From NCBI GenBank assembly GCA_015063545.1, contig SVTX01000013.1, positions 1-50,152 on the forward strand: 50,152 bases of DNA, read 5' to 3'. The position numbers were made by a program, and so were the translations under genes. The notes under the pieces are model-generated. The model was not told where the DNA came from. It saw only the letters and a program-made list of their open reading frames with translations, and ran no database searches. Shown piece after piece: positions 16,311 through 24,611 of the stretch. The first letter of the stretch is position 1, and the number at the start of each line of letters is the position of its first letter. Source of the stretch: Oscillospiraceae bacterium. GTDB taxonomy: Bacteria; Bacillota; Clostridia; Oscillospirales; CAG-272.

Positions 16311-16411
16311 GAAGAGTAAAGCTTGGGGCGTAAGTGCTGCGGGGACGGGGAGTTGTCCTGCGGACGAATTTTGACGGATGTCAATGCGGTCACAAGCTTG
16401 CATCCCGCTTC
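16311..16411 (+). ncRNA. Tetrahydrofolate (THF, folT-motif) riboswitch
   Basis: The outer stem GAAG/CTTC (16311-16314/16408-16411) and the stem AAGCTTG/CAAGCTT (16319-16325/16393-16399) frame conserved blocks seen in folT-motif RNAs: GAGTA after the first strand, GCGTAAGTG near 16328-16336, and GGTCAC...TTGCATCC before the closing strand. It lies directly before a folate ECF transporter gene, the usual target. Assigned from remembered consensus features and context, not from a covariance search. Confidence 0.85.
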
Positions 16412-16435
16412 ATACGGCATCAAAAAGGATACTTT

Positions 16436-16473
16436 TACCTTCTTTCTGCCTATGGCGAGAGGAGGTATTTTTT
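16436..16473 (+). promoter_or_regulatory. Expression platform of the THF riboswitch: hairpin hiding the ribosome binding site
   Basis: TACCTTCTTTCTGCC (16436-16450) pairs with GGCGAGAGGAGGTA (16454-16467) over 14 pairs (two or three G-U, one bulged U), loop TAT. The right arm contains the GAGGAGG ribosome binding site of folT-folC and is followed by six T. The same hairpin could therefore block translation and act as an intrinsic terminator. Confidence 0.75.
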
Positions 16474-18336
16474 ATGAAAAAAACATCAAACAAGCTCCTT
16501 TTCGGCAATCTCAAGCTCATGGCTTGCGCGGCAATACTCGCGGCGATGAGCATAGTTCTCGGCAAGCTCCTTGCCTTCAACCTCACACCCGTGATACGCA
16601 TAAGCTTTGAAAACCTTCCCGTTATTCTATCGGGTATATTTTTCGGCCCCGCGGTTGGCGCGTCGGTGGGAATCATAGCCGATCTGCTCGGAAGTCTTAT
16701 GGTGGGCTACGCCATAAATCCCATAATCACGATCGGCGCGGGTGTTATAGGTCTGTGCAGCGGTACCGTATCGTCATTTTTCCAAAAGAAAAATCTTTTG
16801 TCGGTCATCCTTGCAGTCTCCCTTTCGCATCTGCTCGGCTCTGTATTGATAAAAACAGCCGGCTTGGTATTTTTCTATGACATGCCTTTTGGGGCAACGC
16901 TTTTGTGGAGACTCCTGACGTATCTCGCTATCGGTGTGGCTGAGTGCCTTATCATTTACCTGATAGTAAAAAACACCGCGCTTGACCGTCAGGTAAAATC
17001 CATGCTTCAGACGGGCAAAACCTGTCACTCGGATAACTGCCACGCAATGACTTATTCCGAGGCTCTCCAATATATTCATTCCGTATCATGGAAGGGATCC
17101 CGCCCCGGACTTGAGCGCACGACCGAACTGCTTGAGAAAATGGGCAATCCTCAAGATAAGCTCAAGTTCATTCACGTTGCGGGAACAAACGGCAAAGGCT
17201 CTTTCTGCGCCATGACGGCAAATATCCTCAAATGCGCAGGATATAAGGTCGGACTTTATACCTCACCGTTCGTACTCCGATTTAATGAACGCATGAAGAT
17301 AAACGGCGAGGATATCCCTGATGCCGAGCTTGCAAAAATCACCGAATACGTAAAACCGTTTGCCGATTCGATGCAGGATGCGCCTACGGAATTTGAACTC
17401 ATCACGGCTATAGCATTTGAATATTTTTCAAGACAAAAATGCGACGTAGTAGTACTTGAGTGCGGAATGGGCGGAAGACTTGATTCAACAAACGTAATCA
17501 AAAAACCGCTTTTGTCGGTCATAACGGGAATATCCTTTGACCACACTGCCTTTCTCGGCAACACTATCCCCGAGATAGCAAGAGAAAAGGCGGGTATCAT
17601 AAAGCAAAATTGCCCCGTTCTGTTCTGCTCGGACAACACCGAGGCGGCAAAGATCATAAAAGCTAAGGCGGACGAGTGCGGCTCGGACTATTTTGAGGTG
17701 GACCGCTCCTCATTTACCCTCAAGGCTACAAGCCTTGACGGCTCGATATTTGACTTTTACGATTACAAAAATGTAAACATACCTCTGCTCGGCTCGTATC
17801 AACCGCACAATGCCTGCAACGCACTTGCGGCGGTAAACCTTTTGAACAGTTGTAATTTTCGCATTCCCGTCCGTGCGATCTATGACGGACTTGCCACTGT
17901 ACAGTGGAGAGCAAGATTTGAAAAGCTCAGCGACAGTCCCGTAATTATTTCGGACGGCGGTCATAATCCCGAAGGAATTGACGCGGCAATAGAAAGCGTA
18001 AAGCTTTATTTCCCAAATCAAAAGGTCATCCTCATAACGGGTGTTATGGCTGACAAGGACTATTCCTACATGGCGCAAAAGATGAGCGAGGTCGCAAGCA
18101 CCGCCTTCTGCGTTACCCCCGACAATCCGAGAGCTTTAAGCGCCGAGGATTTTTCAAAAGTATTTGAAAGCATGGGCGTCTCAGCCGTGCCGTGTGAAAG
18201 CGTTGAATCGGCGGTAAATGCCGCAAAGCAAAAGGCGCTCGAAGAAAACAAGCCCATAATTTCTCTGGGCTCTCTCTATATGTACTGCGAAATATTTAAT
18301 GCCATGCAACGCACGGAACGCAGAGCGCAGAGCTAA
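16474..18336 (+). CDS. folC: FolT-FolC fusion: folate ECF transporter S component joined to folylpolyglutamate synthase
   Basis: About 620 residues. Residues about 1-165 are a five- or six-segment membrane protein of the ECF S-component type (LLFGNLKLMACAAILAAM, RISFENLPVILSGIFFGP), matching the folate group FolT. After a short Cys/His-containing linker (about 165-191), residues 192-620 are a full folylpolyglutamate/dihydrofolate synthase: MTYSEALQYIHS, ATP loop HVAGTNGKGS (about 237), TSPFVLRFNER and SDGGHNPEG. The internal ATG at 17047 has no ribosome binding site, and no stop separates the halves. Start by GAGGAGG before ATG 16474. The fused enzyme could glutamylate folate at the point of import, trapping it. 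The last residues (RTERRAQS) are encoded by a decayed heptanucleotide repeat. Confidence 0.88.
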   Translation: MKKTSNKLLFGNLKLMACAAILAAMSIVLGKLLAFNLTPVIRISFENLPVILSGIFFGPAVGASVGIIADLLGSLMVGYAINPIITIGAGVIGLCSGTVSSFFQKKNLLSVILAVSLSHLLGSVLIKTAGLVFFYDMPFGATLLWRLLTYLAIGVAECLIIYLIVKNTALDRQVKSMLQTGKTCHSDNCHAMTYSEALQYIHSVSWKGSRPGLERTTELLEKMGNPQDKLKFIHVAGTNGKGSFCAMTANILKCAGYKVGLYTSPFVLRFNERMKINGEDIPDAELAKITEYVKPFADSMQDAPTEFELITAIAFEYFSRQKCDVVVLECGMGGRLDSTNVIKKPLLSVITGISFDHTAFLGNTIPEIAREKAGIIKQNCPVLFCSDNTEAAKIIKAKADECGSDYFEVDRSSFTLKATSLDGSIFDFYDYKNVNIPLLGSYQPHNACNALAAVNLLNSCNFRIPVRAIYDGLATVQWRARFEKLSDSPVIISDGGHNPEGIDAAIESVKLYFPNQKVILITGVMADKDYSYMAQKMSEVASTAFCVTPDNPRALSAEDFSKVFESMGVSAVPCESVESAVNAAKQKALEENKPIISLGSLYMYCEIFNAMQRTERRAQS

Positions 18337-18345
18337 GAGTGTGCC
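18311..18345 (+). repeat. Decayed heptanucleotide repeat containing the folC stop codon
   Basis: Successive sevens GCACGGA, ACGCAGA, GCGCAGA, GCTAAGA, GTGTGCC resemble the (GTGCAGA)n arrays elsewhere in the window. The TAA stop of folT-folC lies inside GCTAAGA. Confidence 0.55.
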
Positions 18346-18371
18346 ACCACCCCCCACTGTAAAAACTAATT

Positions 18372-18413
18372 CGTGAGTTCGTAACCATCCTCACGTAAAA
18401 CAAAACTAAGGAG
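18372..18413 (+). ncRNA. preQ1-I riboswitch
   Basis: Stem CGTGAG (18372-18377) / CTCACG (18390-18395), loop TTCGTAACCATC, then the A-rich tail GTAAAACAAAACTAAGGAG. This is the compact preQ1 class I plan: loop C residues pair with the GG of the tail in a pseudoknot that buries the ribosome-binding sequence AAGGAG. It precedes queT, a known target class. No promoter was found between folC and this element, so readthrough from folC is possible. Confidence 0.85.
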
Positions 18414-18468
18414 CCGTATCTGCCGTCGCGCAGATCGGACACGTCAACAAAGACGCGGGCAAGCTAAA

Positions 18469-19008
18469 ATGAAAAATTCCACACAAAAAAGAGCGCTGGC
18501 TCTATGTCGCGCGTCAATCATCGCCGCCTTGTACGTTGCCTTGACTTATCTGGCAATGCTTTTCGGACTTGACAAGGGCGCAATTCAAATTCGTTTTTCC
18601 GAAGCGCTGTGCATTCTTCCCGTGTTCTTCCCCGAAGCAATCGGCGGTCTTTACGTAGGGTGCCTTCTGGCAAATCTGCTCACAGGCGCGGCAGCACTTG
18701 ATATCGCGCTCGGTCCGATAGCTACTCTTGTGGGCGCTTTGGGCGCATATCTGCTGGGTATGCTCATGCGAAAGAAAAACATTAAAAATTTCTTTTTCAA
18801 ATGTACAGTCCCCCTCCCCACAATAATAGCAAACACAATAATTGTTCCTTTCGTTATCTATATTTGCTACACTCCCGCATCCGAACAAAGTCTTGCCGCC
18901 ATTCCGTTTTTCGCTCTCACCGTATTCATCGGAGAGCTTATCTCGGCGGGCATTTTGGGTGTAGCGCTGCTTGGAGCGATAGAAAAAAAGCAAAAATATC
19001 TCAAATAA
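18469..19008 (+). CDS. queT: QueT family transporter S component (queuosine precursor uptake)
   Basis: 179 residues, five or six membrane segments, ECF-type S component. Motifs: RASIIAALYVALTYLAM at the N-terminus, GAIQIRFSEALCILPVFFPEAI, and GPIATLVGALGAYLLG. The preQ1 riboswitch upstream supports a role in importing a queuosine precursor through the shared ECF module, whose genes are not in this window. The only good ribosome binding site (AAGGAG, 18408-18413) lies 56 bases before this ATG, and no standard start codon lies between, so either the ATG is weakly initiated or the leader refolds. Ends at a strong terminator. Confidence 0.88.
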   Translation: MKNSTQKRALALCRASIIAALYVALTYLAMLFGLDKGAIQIRFSEALCILPVFFPEAIGGLYVGCLLANLLTGAAALDIALGPIATLVGALGAYLLGMLMRKKNIKNFFFKCTVPLPTIIANTIIVPFVIYICYTPASEQSLAAIPFFALTVFIGELISAGILGVALLGAIEKKQKYLK

Positions 19009-19012
19009 AAAT

Positions 19013-19044
19013 AAGAGCTAAGGAAATCCTTAGCTCTTGTTTTT
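19013..19044. terminator. Bidirectional terminator between queT and the DHHW gene
   Basis: AAGAGCTAAGGA (19013-19024) / TCCTTAGCTCTT (19027-19038), then GTTTTTAT. Confidence 0.92.
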
Positions 19045-20296
19045 ATCCGACCAGATCTCCGATTGTAAGCGCTCTGTCGGAAACTGTAGTCACTACTGTG
19101 TTGAGGAACAAAACATCGTCTACGTCATTTTCAACTACGAAATCCGTAAGGTTTCCGTCATAATAGCGGTAATCTATTACGTAAACGTACTCATAAGAAT
19201 CCACAAGGAAAGGAACAAATGCGTTTCCGTAGGATTCCTTTATAACGACTATGGACGAGCCGTCGTTTTTATTTGGGTTATGTATTTCGGTCAAAGGATT
19301 GTCTCCACCGATAAAGCAAAGATATTTATTCGCCGCAGAGTACTTATCCGCGCCCTTGTAAACTACAGCGTACTCCGTCTTTGTTCCGTCTTCCTTTGTA
19401 ACGGTTGCAAGGTTGCTTCCCTTGGGCAGAAACGCCTCTACAAAATCCGGATTGTCCCGAAGCACATTATTCTGTCCCGACCATGAATAAAAGGTTCCCA
19501 AAAATCCGTCAAACGTAAGTCTCTCATACTGCGACAGCGGTGTTGGAGTTATTCCCTTCGCGTTGCAAAAAGCGACGTATGCGTAATACGCGCCGCGCGC
19601 CGTCCAGTGGTGGTCGGTTCTGAAATACAGATATTCATTCTTATGCGCCCAAAGCTGTGAGTGCGCGTCAACCGCCTTTACGTTGCCCGAAAGGTGTGAA
19701 TATATGTAATTGATCGATTCTTTACAGTCAGATGCGCCTATTTCATTTATCTGATCATCAGTCAATTTGTAGGTATAATGCAGCGGTATGACCATATCAT
19801 ACACATTTGCCTTGCCTGCCAAGTTCTTTCCTGCTCTGTTTATAGCTTCTATATATCTGTCTGTCCGTCCTTGATCAAACGTGTACGTCTCAAACGCAGT
19901 AGCGGTGTTTTTCTGTATCCATATGCCCTCAAAGCTACTCACGTCCCCAGCGTTCTGCACGCTGTCGTTGCCAAACACTATAAGCTCATCGTCAGATTTT
20001 CCGTAAAGAGATTTTATCCATGAATTTGCACTTATCATAGATTCTCTTAGTGGATACGTGTCGGAATACCACAAGCTCACGTCGGAAAAATATTTTCCCG
20101 ACCAGAAGTCCTCAAAAGTAAGCGATGGGTACTCGGTAAGGTTTCTTTTTTCAGTTTCAGAATAATCGGGGCGGAAGAAAAAGCACATTCCCACAACAGA
20201 GAAAATAAGCAGCACACAAACGCACGAGACTATTTTCACTATATGAGTTTTATTTTCAAATCCGCGACGGTTTTCTTTTCCAAATATCTTTTTCAT
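19043..20296 (-). CDS. DHHW-family (AlgJ/AlgX-like) secreted acyl-transfer protein
   Basis: 417 residues: short basic N-terminus, one membrane anchor (about residues 21-43), then an extracytoplasmic SGNH-like domain. The motif FRTDHHWTARGAYYAY carries the Asp-His pair that names the DHHW family, and KESYGNAFVPFL matches the conserved serine block further on. AlgJ/AlgX-type proteins accept acyl groups from an MBOAT partner and put them on exported polysaccharide. That partner is the next gene upstream, 14 bp away. The glycan modified cannot be told from sequence. Confidence 0.88.
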   Translation of the reverse strand: MKKIFGKENRRGFENKTHIVKIVSCVCVLLIFSVVGMCFFFRPDYSETEKRNLTEYPSLTFEDFWSGKYFSDVSLWYSDTYPLRESMISANSWIKSLYGKSDDELIVFGNDSVQNAGDVSSFEGIWIQKNTATAFETYTFDQGRTDRYIEAINRAGKNLAGKANVYDMVIPLHYTYKLTDDQINEIGASDCKESINYIYSHLSGNVKAVDAHSQLWAHKNEYLYFRTDHHWTARGAYYAYVAFCNAKGITPTPLSQYERLTFDGFLGTFYSWSGQNNVLRDNPDFVEAFLPKGSNLATVTKEDGTKTEYAVVYKGADKYSAANKYLCFIGGDNPLTEIHNPNKNDGSSIVVIKESYGNAFVPFLVDSYEYVYVIDYRYYDGNLTDFVVENDVDDVLFLNTVVTTVSDRALTIGDLVG

Positions 20297-20310
20297 TTTC
20301 AGTCCTTATA

Positions 20311-21732
20311 TCAAAATTGGAAGTAAATAAAGGGGTTGTAGCTGTCTCCCGCCAATGCGATAAGAGACAGAATTATAAGCATAGCAGGCACTACCGCGCC
20401 AATACACAGACTTACGCGCTGTGTGTATTTATTCTTTTGCATAAGCCTTGTTACAAAAGGAACTATGGGGGTACATGCCAGAACACTGACTATAAGAAGG
20501 AATATATTTGCCGAGAACTGGCTTTGGACCTGCATTCCCGAAAAGCCGTTTGAGTTTGCACCAAACATGCTGCCGAGAGCTATTCCGAAATCCTTAAGAC
20601 TTGTAAACTTAAACAGCATAGTTCCCAAGAACACCACTACAAGAGTGTATAGCGTTCTCGGAATTCGCGTCAGAGCCGTGGGTACCGCCTTGAATTTGAA
20701 CACAAATTTTTCGAGCGCCAAAAATACAAAATAGAATATTCCCCACAAAACAAAGTTCCACGACGCCCCGTGCCAGAATCCCGTAAGCGCCCATACCACA
20801 AAAAGGTTGAATACATGTCGCGGCAGAGACACTCTGTTTCCACCGAGAGGAATATACACGTAATCTCTGAAAAACGATGAAAGTGATATATGCCAGCGTC
20901 TCCAAAAATCTGTAACTGAATGCGAAACGTAGGGATAATTGAAGTTTTCCTTGTAGTGAAATCCCACCATGAGTCCCATTCCTATCGCCATATCCGAATA
21001 CGCAGAGAAATCCAGATAAAGCTGTAATGCATACGCAAACACGCCGAGAATTATTCCAAGAGACGACTGATCCTGCAATCTGTCAGATGCCAAAAGAGCA
21101 TCCGCTATAGCAGCGCAACCGTTTGCAAGTATAGCTTTTTTCGCAAGACCTACGGCAAATCGCGAAAAACCGCGGCTGAGTGTTTCAAGAGATACGTCTC
21201 TGTTTTCTATCTCGCGCTCAATGTCCGCATAACGAACTATAGGCCCTGCTATGCACTGATGGAAAAGAGACGCATAAAGAAGAAGCTTCCAATACGCTTT
21301 CTGCGCTTTTATCTCTCCCCTGTAAACGTCTATTACATAGGAGATGAGCTGGAACGTGTAAAAAGATATTCCTATCGGCAAAACTATTGACGGCGCTGTG
21401 GCATCAAGTCCGAAAAGGTTTATAAAATTACTTGCAAAAAAGCCTGTATATTTAAAGAAAACAAGCAGCGCCAGACATGCGCATACAGTTATCCAGGTGT
21501 GTCCAAGACGAAGTCTTTTGCTTTTGTACTTTTCAATTATGAGCGCGCCGCCAAAGCAAATGAACGTTTCAAGGCACAAAAGAAGGCACAGAGCCGGTCC
21601 GCCCCATGCGTAAAAGATAAGAGAGCTTATAAGGAGTATTATATTTTTTTGCTTCATTGTTTTGCCAAAGAGATACACTCCGTAACACAAAACAAGGAAC
21701 ACAAGTATAAAAAACATGCTTGAAAAAACCAT
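20311..21732 (-). CDS. MBOAT family O-acyltransferase (AlgI/DltB-like)
   Basis: 473 residues with about 11-12 membrane segments. It has the MBOAT core: LPIGISFYTFQLISYVIDVYRG, DFWRRWHISLSSFFRDYVYIPLGG, and the catalytic histidine in LTGFWHGASWNF. Transfers acyl groups from a cytoplasmic donor across the membrane for O-acylation of an extracellular polymer, together with the downstream DHHW protein. No dltA/C genes are nearby, so D-alanylation of teichoic acid is less likely than polysaccharide acetylation. First gene of a two-gene operon with its own promoter. Confidence 0.93.
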   Translation of the reverse strand: MVFSSMFFILVFLVLCYGVYLFGKTMKQKNIILLISSLIFYAWGGPALCLLLCLETFICFGGALIIEKYKSKRLRLGHTWITVCACLALLVFFKYTGFFASNFINLFGLDATAPSIVLPIGISFYTFQLISYVIDVYRGEIKAQKAYWKLLLYASLFHQCIAGPIVRYADIEREIENRDVSLETLSRGFSRFAVGLAKKAILANGCAAIADALLASDRLQDQSSLGIILGVFAYALQLYLDFSAYSDMAIGMGLMVGFHYKENFNYPYVSHSVTDFWRRWHISLSSFFRDYVYIPLGGNRVSLPRHVFNLFVVWALTGFWHGASWNFVLWGIFYFVFLALEKFVFKFKAVPTALTRIPRTLYTLVVVFLGTMLFKFTSLKDFGIALGSMFGANSNGFSGMQVQSQFSANIFLLIVSVLACTPIVPFVTRLMQKNKYTQRVSLCIGAVVPAMLIILSLIALAGDSYNPFIYFQF

Positions 21733-21780
21733 ATACTGTCACCCGTCGTCGGAAAAATTAAAATTTTGCCATCTGTATTA

Positions 21781-21809
21781 ATTGTATCATTCAACAGATC
21801 GGTTTTCAA
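21781..21809 (-). promoter_or_regulatory. Promoter of the MBOAT-DHHW operon
   Basis: Reverse strand TTGAAA (21804-21809), 17-bp spacer, TACAAT (21781-21786). Confidence 0.78.
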
Positions 21810-21880
21810 GGGGGATAGTAATGAATTTTTTGAAAACTTTAAAATTTATTGCGCATTGCAAATAAATTGTATTCAACTTG

Positions 21881-21909
21881 TTGAAATGCCGAATTTTTTA
21901 TGTTATAAT
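21881..21909 (+). promoter_or_regulatory. Promoter of proA
   Basis: TTGAAA (21881-21886), 17-bp spacer, TATAAT (21904-21909), with an AAAAGGAG ribosome binding site before ATG 21939. Confidence 0.82.
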
Positions 21910-21938
21910 TAGTTCATATCATTAAAAGGAGAATTGCC

Positions 21939-23195
21939 ATGACCGAAATACAAAAGGTACAACAGATATGCACGGAAGCAAAGACTGCCTCTGTCAAGTT
22001 TGCAATACTCAATACAAAAGAAAAAAATAAGATCCTTGACGCTATAGCAAAAAAGCTCACAGAAAATATACAGAGCATTCTTTTGGCAAACAAGGCTGAC
22101 CTTGACGCTGCCGAGGAAAACGGTGTTCCCGCCCCCATGCTCGACCGACTTATGCTCAATGAGGCAAGAATAAACGATATATGTGATTCACTGTACGCTC
22201 TCATCAAGCTCCGTGATCCTGTGGGTTCGGGAGAGGTGTTCACGACCGAGGGCGGACTTGAAATATGTTGTGAAAAAGTGCCGCTTGGCGTTGTAGCTAT
22301 AATTTACGAGGCGCGCCCCAACGTAACAGTTGACGCGGCGGCGCTTTGCCTCAAGACAGGCAACGCGGTAGTTCTCCGCGGCGGTCGCGAGGCAGTAAAC
22401 ACAAATCTTGAGCTTATCCGTATAATGAAGTCTGCTATTGAGGAATGCGGATCCGATCCGGCAATTCTCGGATTTATAGAGCCCGGCGCAGGACATGAAT
22501 CCGCAAATGCCCTTATGTCCATGCGCGGTCTTGTCGACGTTCTCATTCCCCGCGGAAGCAAGCGACTTATCCGCGCGGTAGTTGACAACGCAAAAGTTCC
22601 CGTTATTGAGACGGGCGCGGGCAACTGCCACCTTTACGTAGATGACACCGCCGATATCGACATGGCGGTCAAGGTAGCAATAAACGCAAAATGCTCACGT
22701 CCCGCAGTGTGCAACGCAATAGAGACTCTGCTCGTACATTCGTCCGTAGTGGCTGATTTTCTTCCTGAATTCGTCAAAGCGGTGTCGGACAAGTATTCGC
22801 TCGAAATAAGAGGCTGTGAGCGCACGCGCAAAATTTTGCCCTGTGCCAAGGTCGTGACTGAAGAGGATTTTGAAACAGAATACGACGATTTCATTCTCGC
22901 GGTAAAGGTCGTTGACTCGATAGACGAGGCTATTGAGCATATCAACAAGTATAATACCGGTCACAGCGAGGCGATAATAACAAACTCGGCAGACAATGCA
23001 AATAAATTCCGCAAGCTTATTGATGCGGCGGCAGTTTACGTTAACGCATCCACAAGATTTACGGACGGCGGTGAATTCGGATTTGGCGCGGAAATAGGAA
23101 TTTCCACTCAAAAGCTTCACGCGCGCGGCCCTATGGGACTTGATGCGCTCACAACGCAAAAGTATCTTATAAACGGCAACGGACAGGTAAGATAA
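21939..23195 (+). CDS. proA: Glutamate-5-semialdehyde dehydrogenase (gamma-glutamyl phosphate reductase)
   Basis: NADPH-dependent second step of proline synthesis. 418 residues, normal length. Family blocks: PLGVVAIIYEARPNVTVDAA, GNAVVLRGGREA, PVIETGAGNCHLYVD, the catalytic cysteine region CSRPAVCNAIETLLVH, and the C-terminal HARGPMGLDALTTQKY. The usual partner proB is not adjacent and not in the window. A heptanucleotide array starts on the base after the TAA stop. Confidence 0.96.
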   Translation: MTEIQKVQQICTEAKTASVKFAILNTKEKNKILDAIAKKLTENIQSILLANKADLDAAEENGVPAPMLDRLMLNEARINDICDSLYALIKLRDPVGSGEVFTTEGGLEICCEKVPLGVVAIIYEARPNVTVDAAALCLKTGNAVVLRGGREAVNTNLELIRIMKSAIEECGSDPAILGFIEPGAGHESANALMSMRGLVDVLIPRGSKRLIRAVVDNAKVPVIETGAGNCHLYVDDTADIDMAVKVAINAKCSRPAVCNAIETLLVHSSVVADFLPEFVKAVSDKYSLEIRGCERTRKILPCAKVVTEEDFETEYDDFILAVKVVDSIDEAIEHINKYNTGHSEAIITNSADNANKFRKLIDAAAVYVNASTRFTDGGEFGFGAEIGISTQKLHARGPMGLDALTTQKYLINGNGQVR

Positions 23196-23244
23196 GTGCA
23201 GAGTGCAGAGTGCAAAGTGCAGAGTGCAGAGTGCAGAGTGCAGA
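23196..23244 (+). repeat. Heptanucleotide array (GTGCAGA)7 after proA
   Basis: Seven tandem heptamers (one reads GTGCAAA) beginning immediately after the proA stop codon, in coding orientation. Preceded by the same GATAA as the serC array. Confidence 0.95.
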
Positions 23245-23286
23245 ATTTATTTATTATCCGTAAGAAAAGGTTAAAAGGAGATACCT

Positions 23287-23835
23287 ATGAAACTACTTAT
23301 AGCTTCCGACATTCACGGTGACGCGCTTTGCTGCGAAAAAATGCTTGAGGCAGCAAAAAAGCACGGTGTGCAAAAGATAGTTATTCTCGGCGATATTCTT
23401 TATCACGGACCAAGAAATGATCTACCCGAAAATTATGCGCCAAAGGATGTTATTTCCCAGCTCAACGCAGTCTCCGATAAGCTTATTTGCGTAAGAGGAA
23501 ACTGTGATACAGAGGTCGATCAGATGGTTCTGAATTTTCCCATTCTCTCAACGACCGGAATAATTTATGATGGAGAAAAAGACCTTACTCTCCACCTATC
23601 ACATGGGCATCTCTATTCCCCCGACAATCTTCCGCCAATAAGCGGTCATTCTGTTTTTCTTTACGGGCACACCCATCTTGTCGGTTTTTCGGAAAAGAAC
23701 GGCGTGGTTTGCCTTAATCCCGGCTCGGTAAGTTTACCCAAAGGCGGAAATCCCAAAACCTATGCGGTGTATAGCTGCGGAGAATTTTCGATATTTACTC
23801 TCGACGGAGAGCTAAAAGAGGTCAGATCCCTTTAA
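23287..23835 (+). CDS. yfcE: YfcE/MJ0936-type metallophosphodiesterase
   Basis: 182 residues, the usual length. Two-metal calcineurin-like phosphoesterase: ASDIHGD (residues 6-12), ILGDILYHGP, RGNCDTE, LSHGH and GHTHL supply the metal ligands, with NPGSVSLPKGG after them. Hydrolyses phosphodiesters; the natural substrate of the family is unclear. ATG at 23287 follows AAAAGGAG. Confidence 0.9.
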   Translation: MKLLIASDIHGDALCCEKMLEAAKKHGVQKIVILGDILYHGPRNDLPENYAPKDVISQLNAVSDKLICVRGNCDTEVDQMVLNFPILSTTGIIYDGEKDLTLHLSHGHLYSPDNLPPISGHSVFLYGHTHLVGFSEKNGVVCLNPGSVSLPKGGNPKTYAVYSCGEFSIFTLDGELKEVRSL

Positions 23836-23863
23836 AAAATTTACATTTTCTATTTTGTGCCTA

Positions 23864-23892
23864 TTGACAATTTTTTTTGAGCATGATATAAT
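23864..23892 (+). promoter_or_regulatory. Consensus promoter of efp
   Basis: TTGACA (23864-23869), 17-bp spacer, TATAAT (23887-23892), TTTGGAGG ribosome binding site before ATG 23962. Confidence 0.92.
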
Positions 23893-23961
23893 AAAATGTA
23901 AATATATTGGTTGCAGTATGCAACACAGACACTAAGTATCTAATTTTGGAGGTATAAAACA

Positions 23962-24519
23962 ATGGTAGTAGCCGGCGATTTTAAGAATGGCATTACATTT
24001 GAAATGGACGGTAACGTATTCCAGGTTATCGAATTCCAGCACGTAAAACCCGGTAAGGGTGCAGCTTTCGTTCGTACGAAGCTCAAGAACGTAATTACAG
24101 GCGCGGTTGTTGAAAAGACATTCAGCCCCACAGACAAGTATGAAAACGCATATATCGAGAGAAAGGACATGCAGTACTCCTACAACGACGGTGACCTTTA
24201 CTACTTCATGGACATGGAAACATTCGATATGCTTCCTCTTAACAGAGACAAGCTCGGCGATGCTTTCAAGTTCGTTAAGGAAGAGATGATGTGCAAGATC
24301 ATTTCCTACAAGGGCAACGTATTCGGAGTTGAGCCTCCCACATTCGTTGAGCTTGAGGTTACAGAGACAGACCCCGGCTTCGCAGGCAATACAGCTACAA
24401 ACGCTCTTAAGCCCGCTACTCTTGAGACGGGCGCGGTAATCAAGGTTCCGCTTTTCATCAACGTTGGCGACGTTCTCAAGATAGATACTCGCGACGGTCA
24501 GTATCTCTCCAGAGCATAA
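23962..24519 (+). CDS. efp: Elongation factor P
   Basis: 185 residues, three beta-barrel domains, normal length. Relieves ribosome stalling at polyproline stretches. The tip loop [15 protein letters not shown] near residue 32 carries the lysine that many bacteria modify; no modification gene is nearby. The C-terminal [18 protein letters not shown] is typical. Codon use is clearly that of a highly expressed gene. It has its own strong promoter and a terminator. Confidence 0.97.
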   Translation: MVVAGDFKNGITFEMDGNVFQVIEFQHVKPGKGAAFVRTKLKNVITGAVVEKTFSPTDKYENAYIERKDMQYSYNDGDLYYFMDMETFDMLPLNRDKLGDAFKFVKEEMMCKIISYKGNVFGVEPPTFVELEVTETDPGFAGNTATNALKPATLETGAVIKVPLFINVGDVLKIDTRDGQYLSRA

Positions 24520-24543
24520 TTAAATATCTCAAATAAAAAATTT

Positions 24544-24583
24544 CGGGAAATCCGTGCCGACACGTTGCGGATTTCCCGTTTTT
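24544..24583 (+). terminator. Terminator after efp
   Basis: CGGGAAATCCG...CGGATTTCCCG followed by five T (11-bp stem). Confidence 0.93.
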
Positions 24584-24611
24584 AAAAATTTTATAAAGGA
24601 TGGTAAGAAAA

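Noticed and set aside
18410..18471. Leader peptide gene between the preQ1 riboswitch and queT
   Set aside because: The open frame has a ribosome binding site upstream but no ATG, GTG or TTG start; kept only as an open question.
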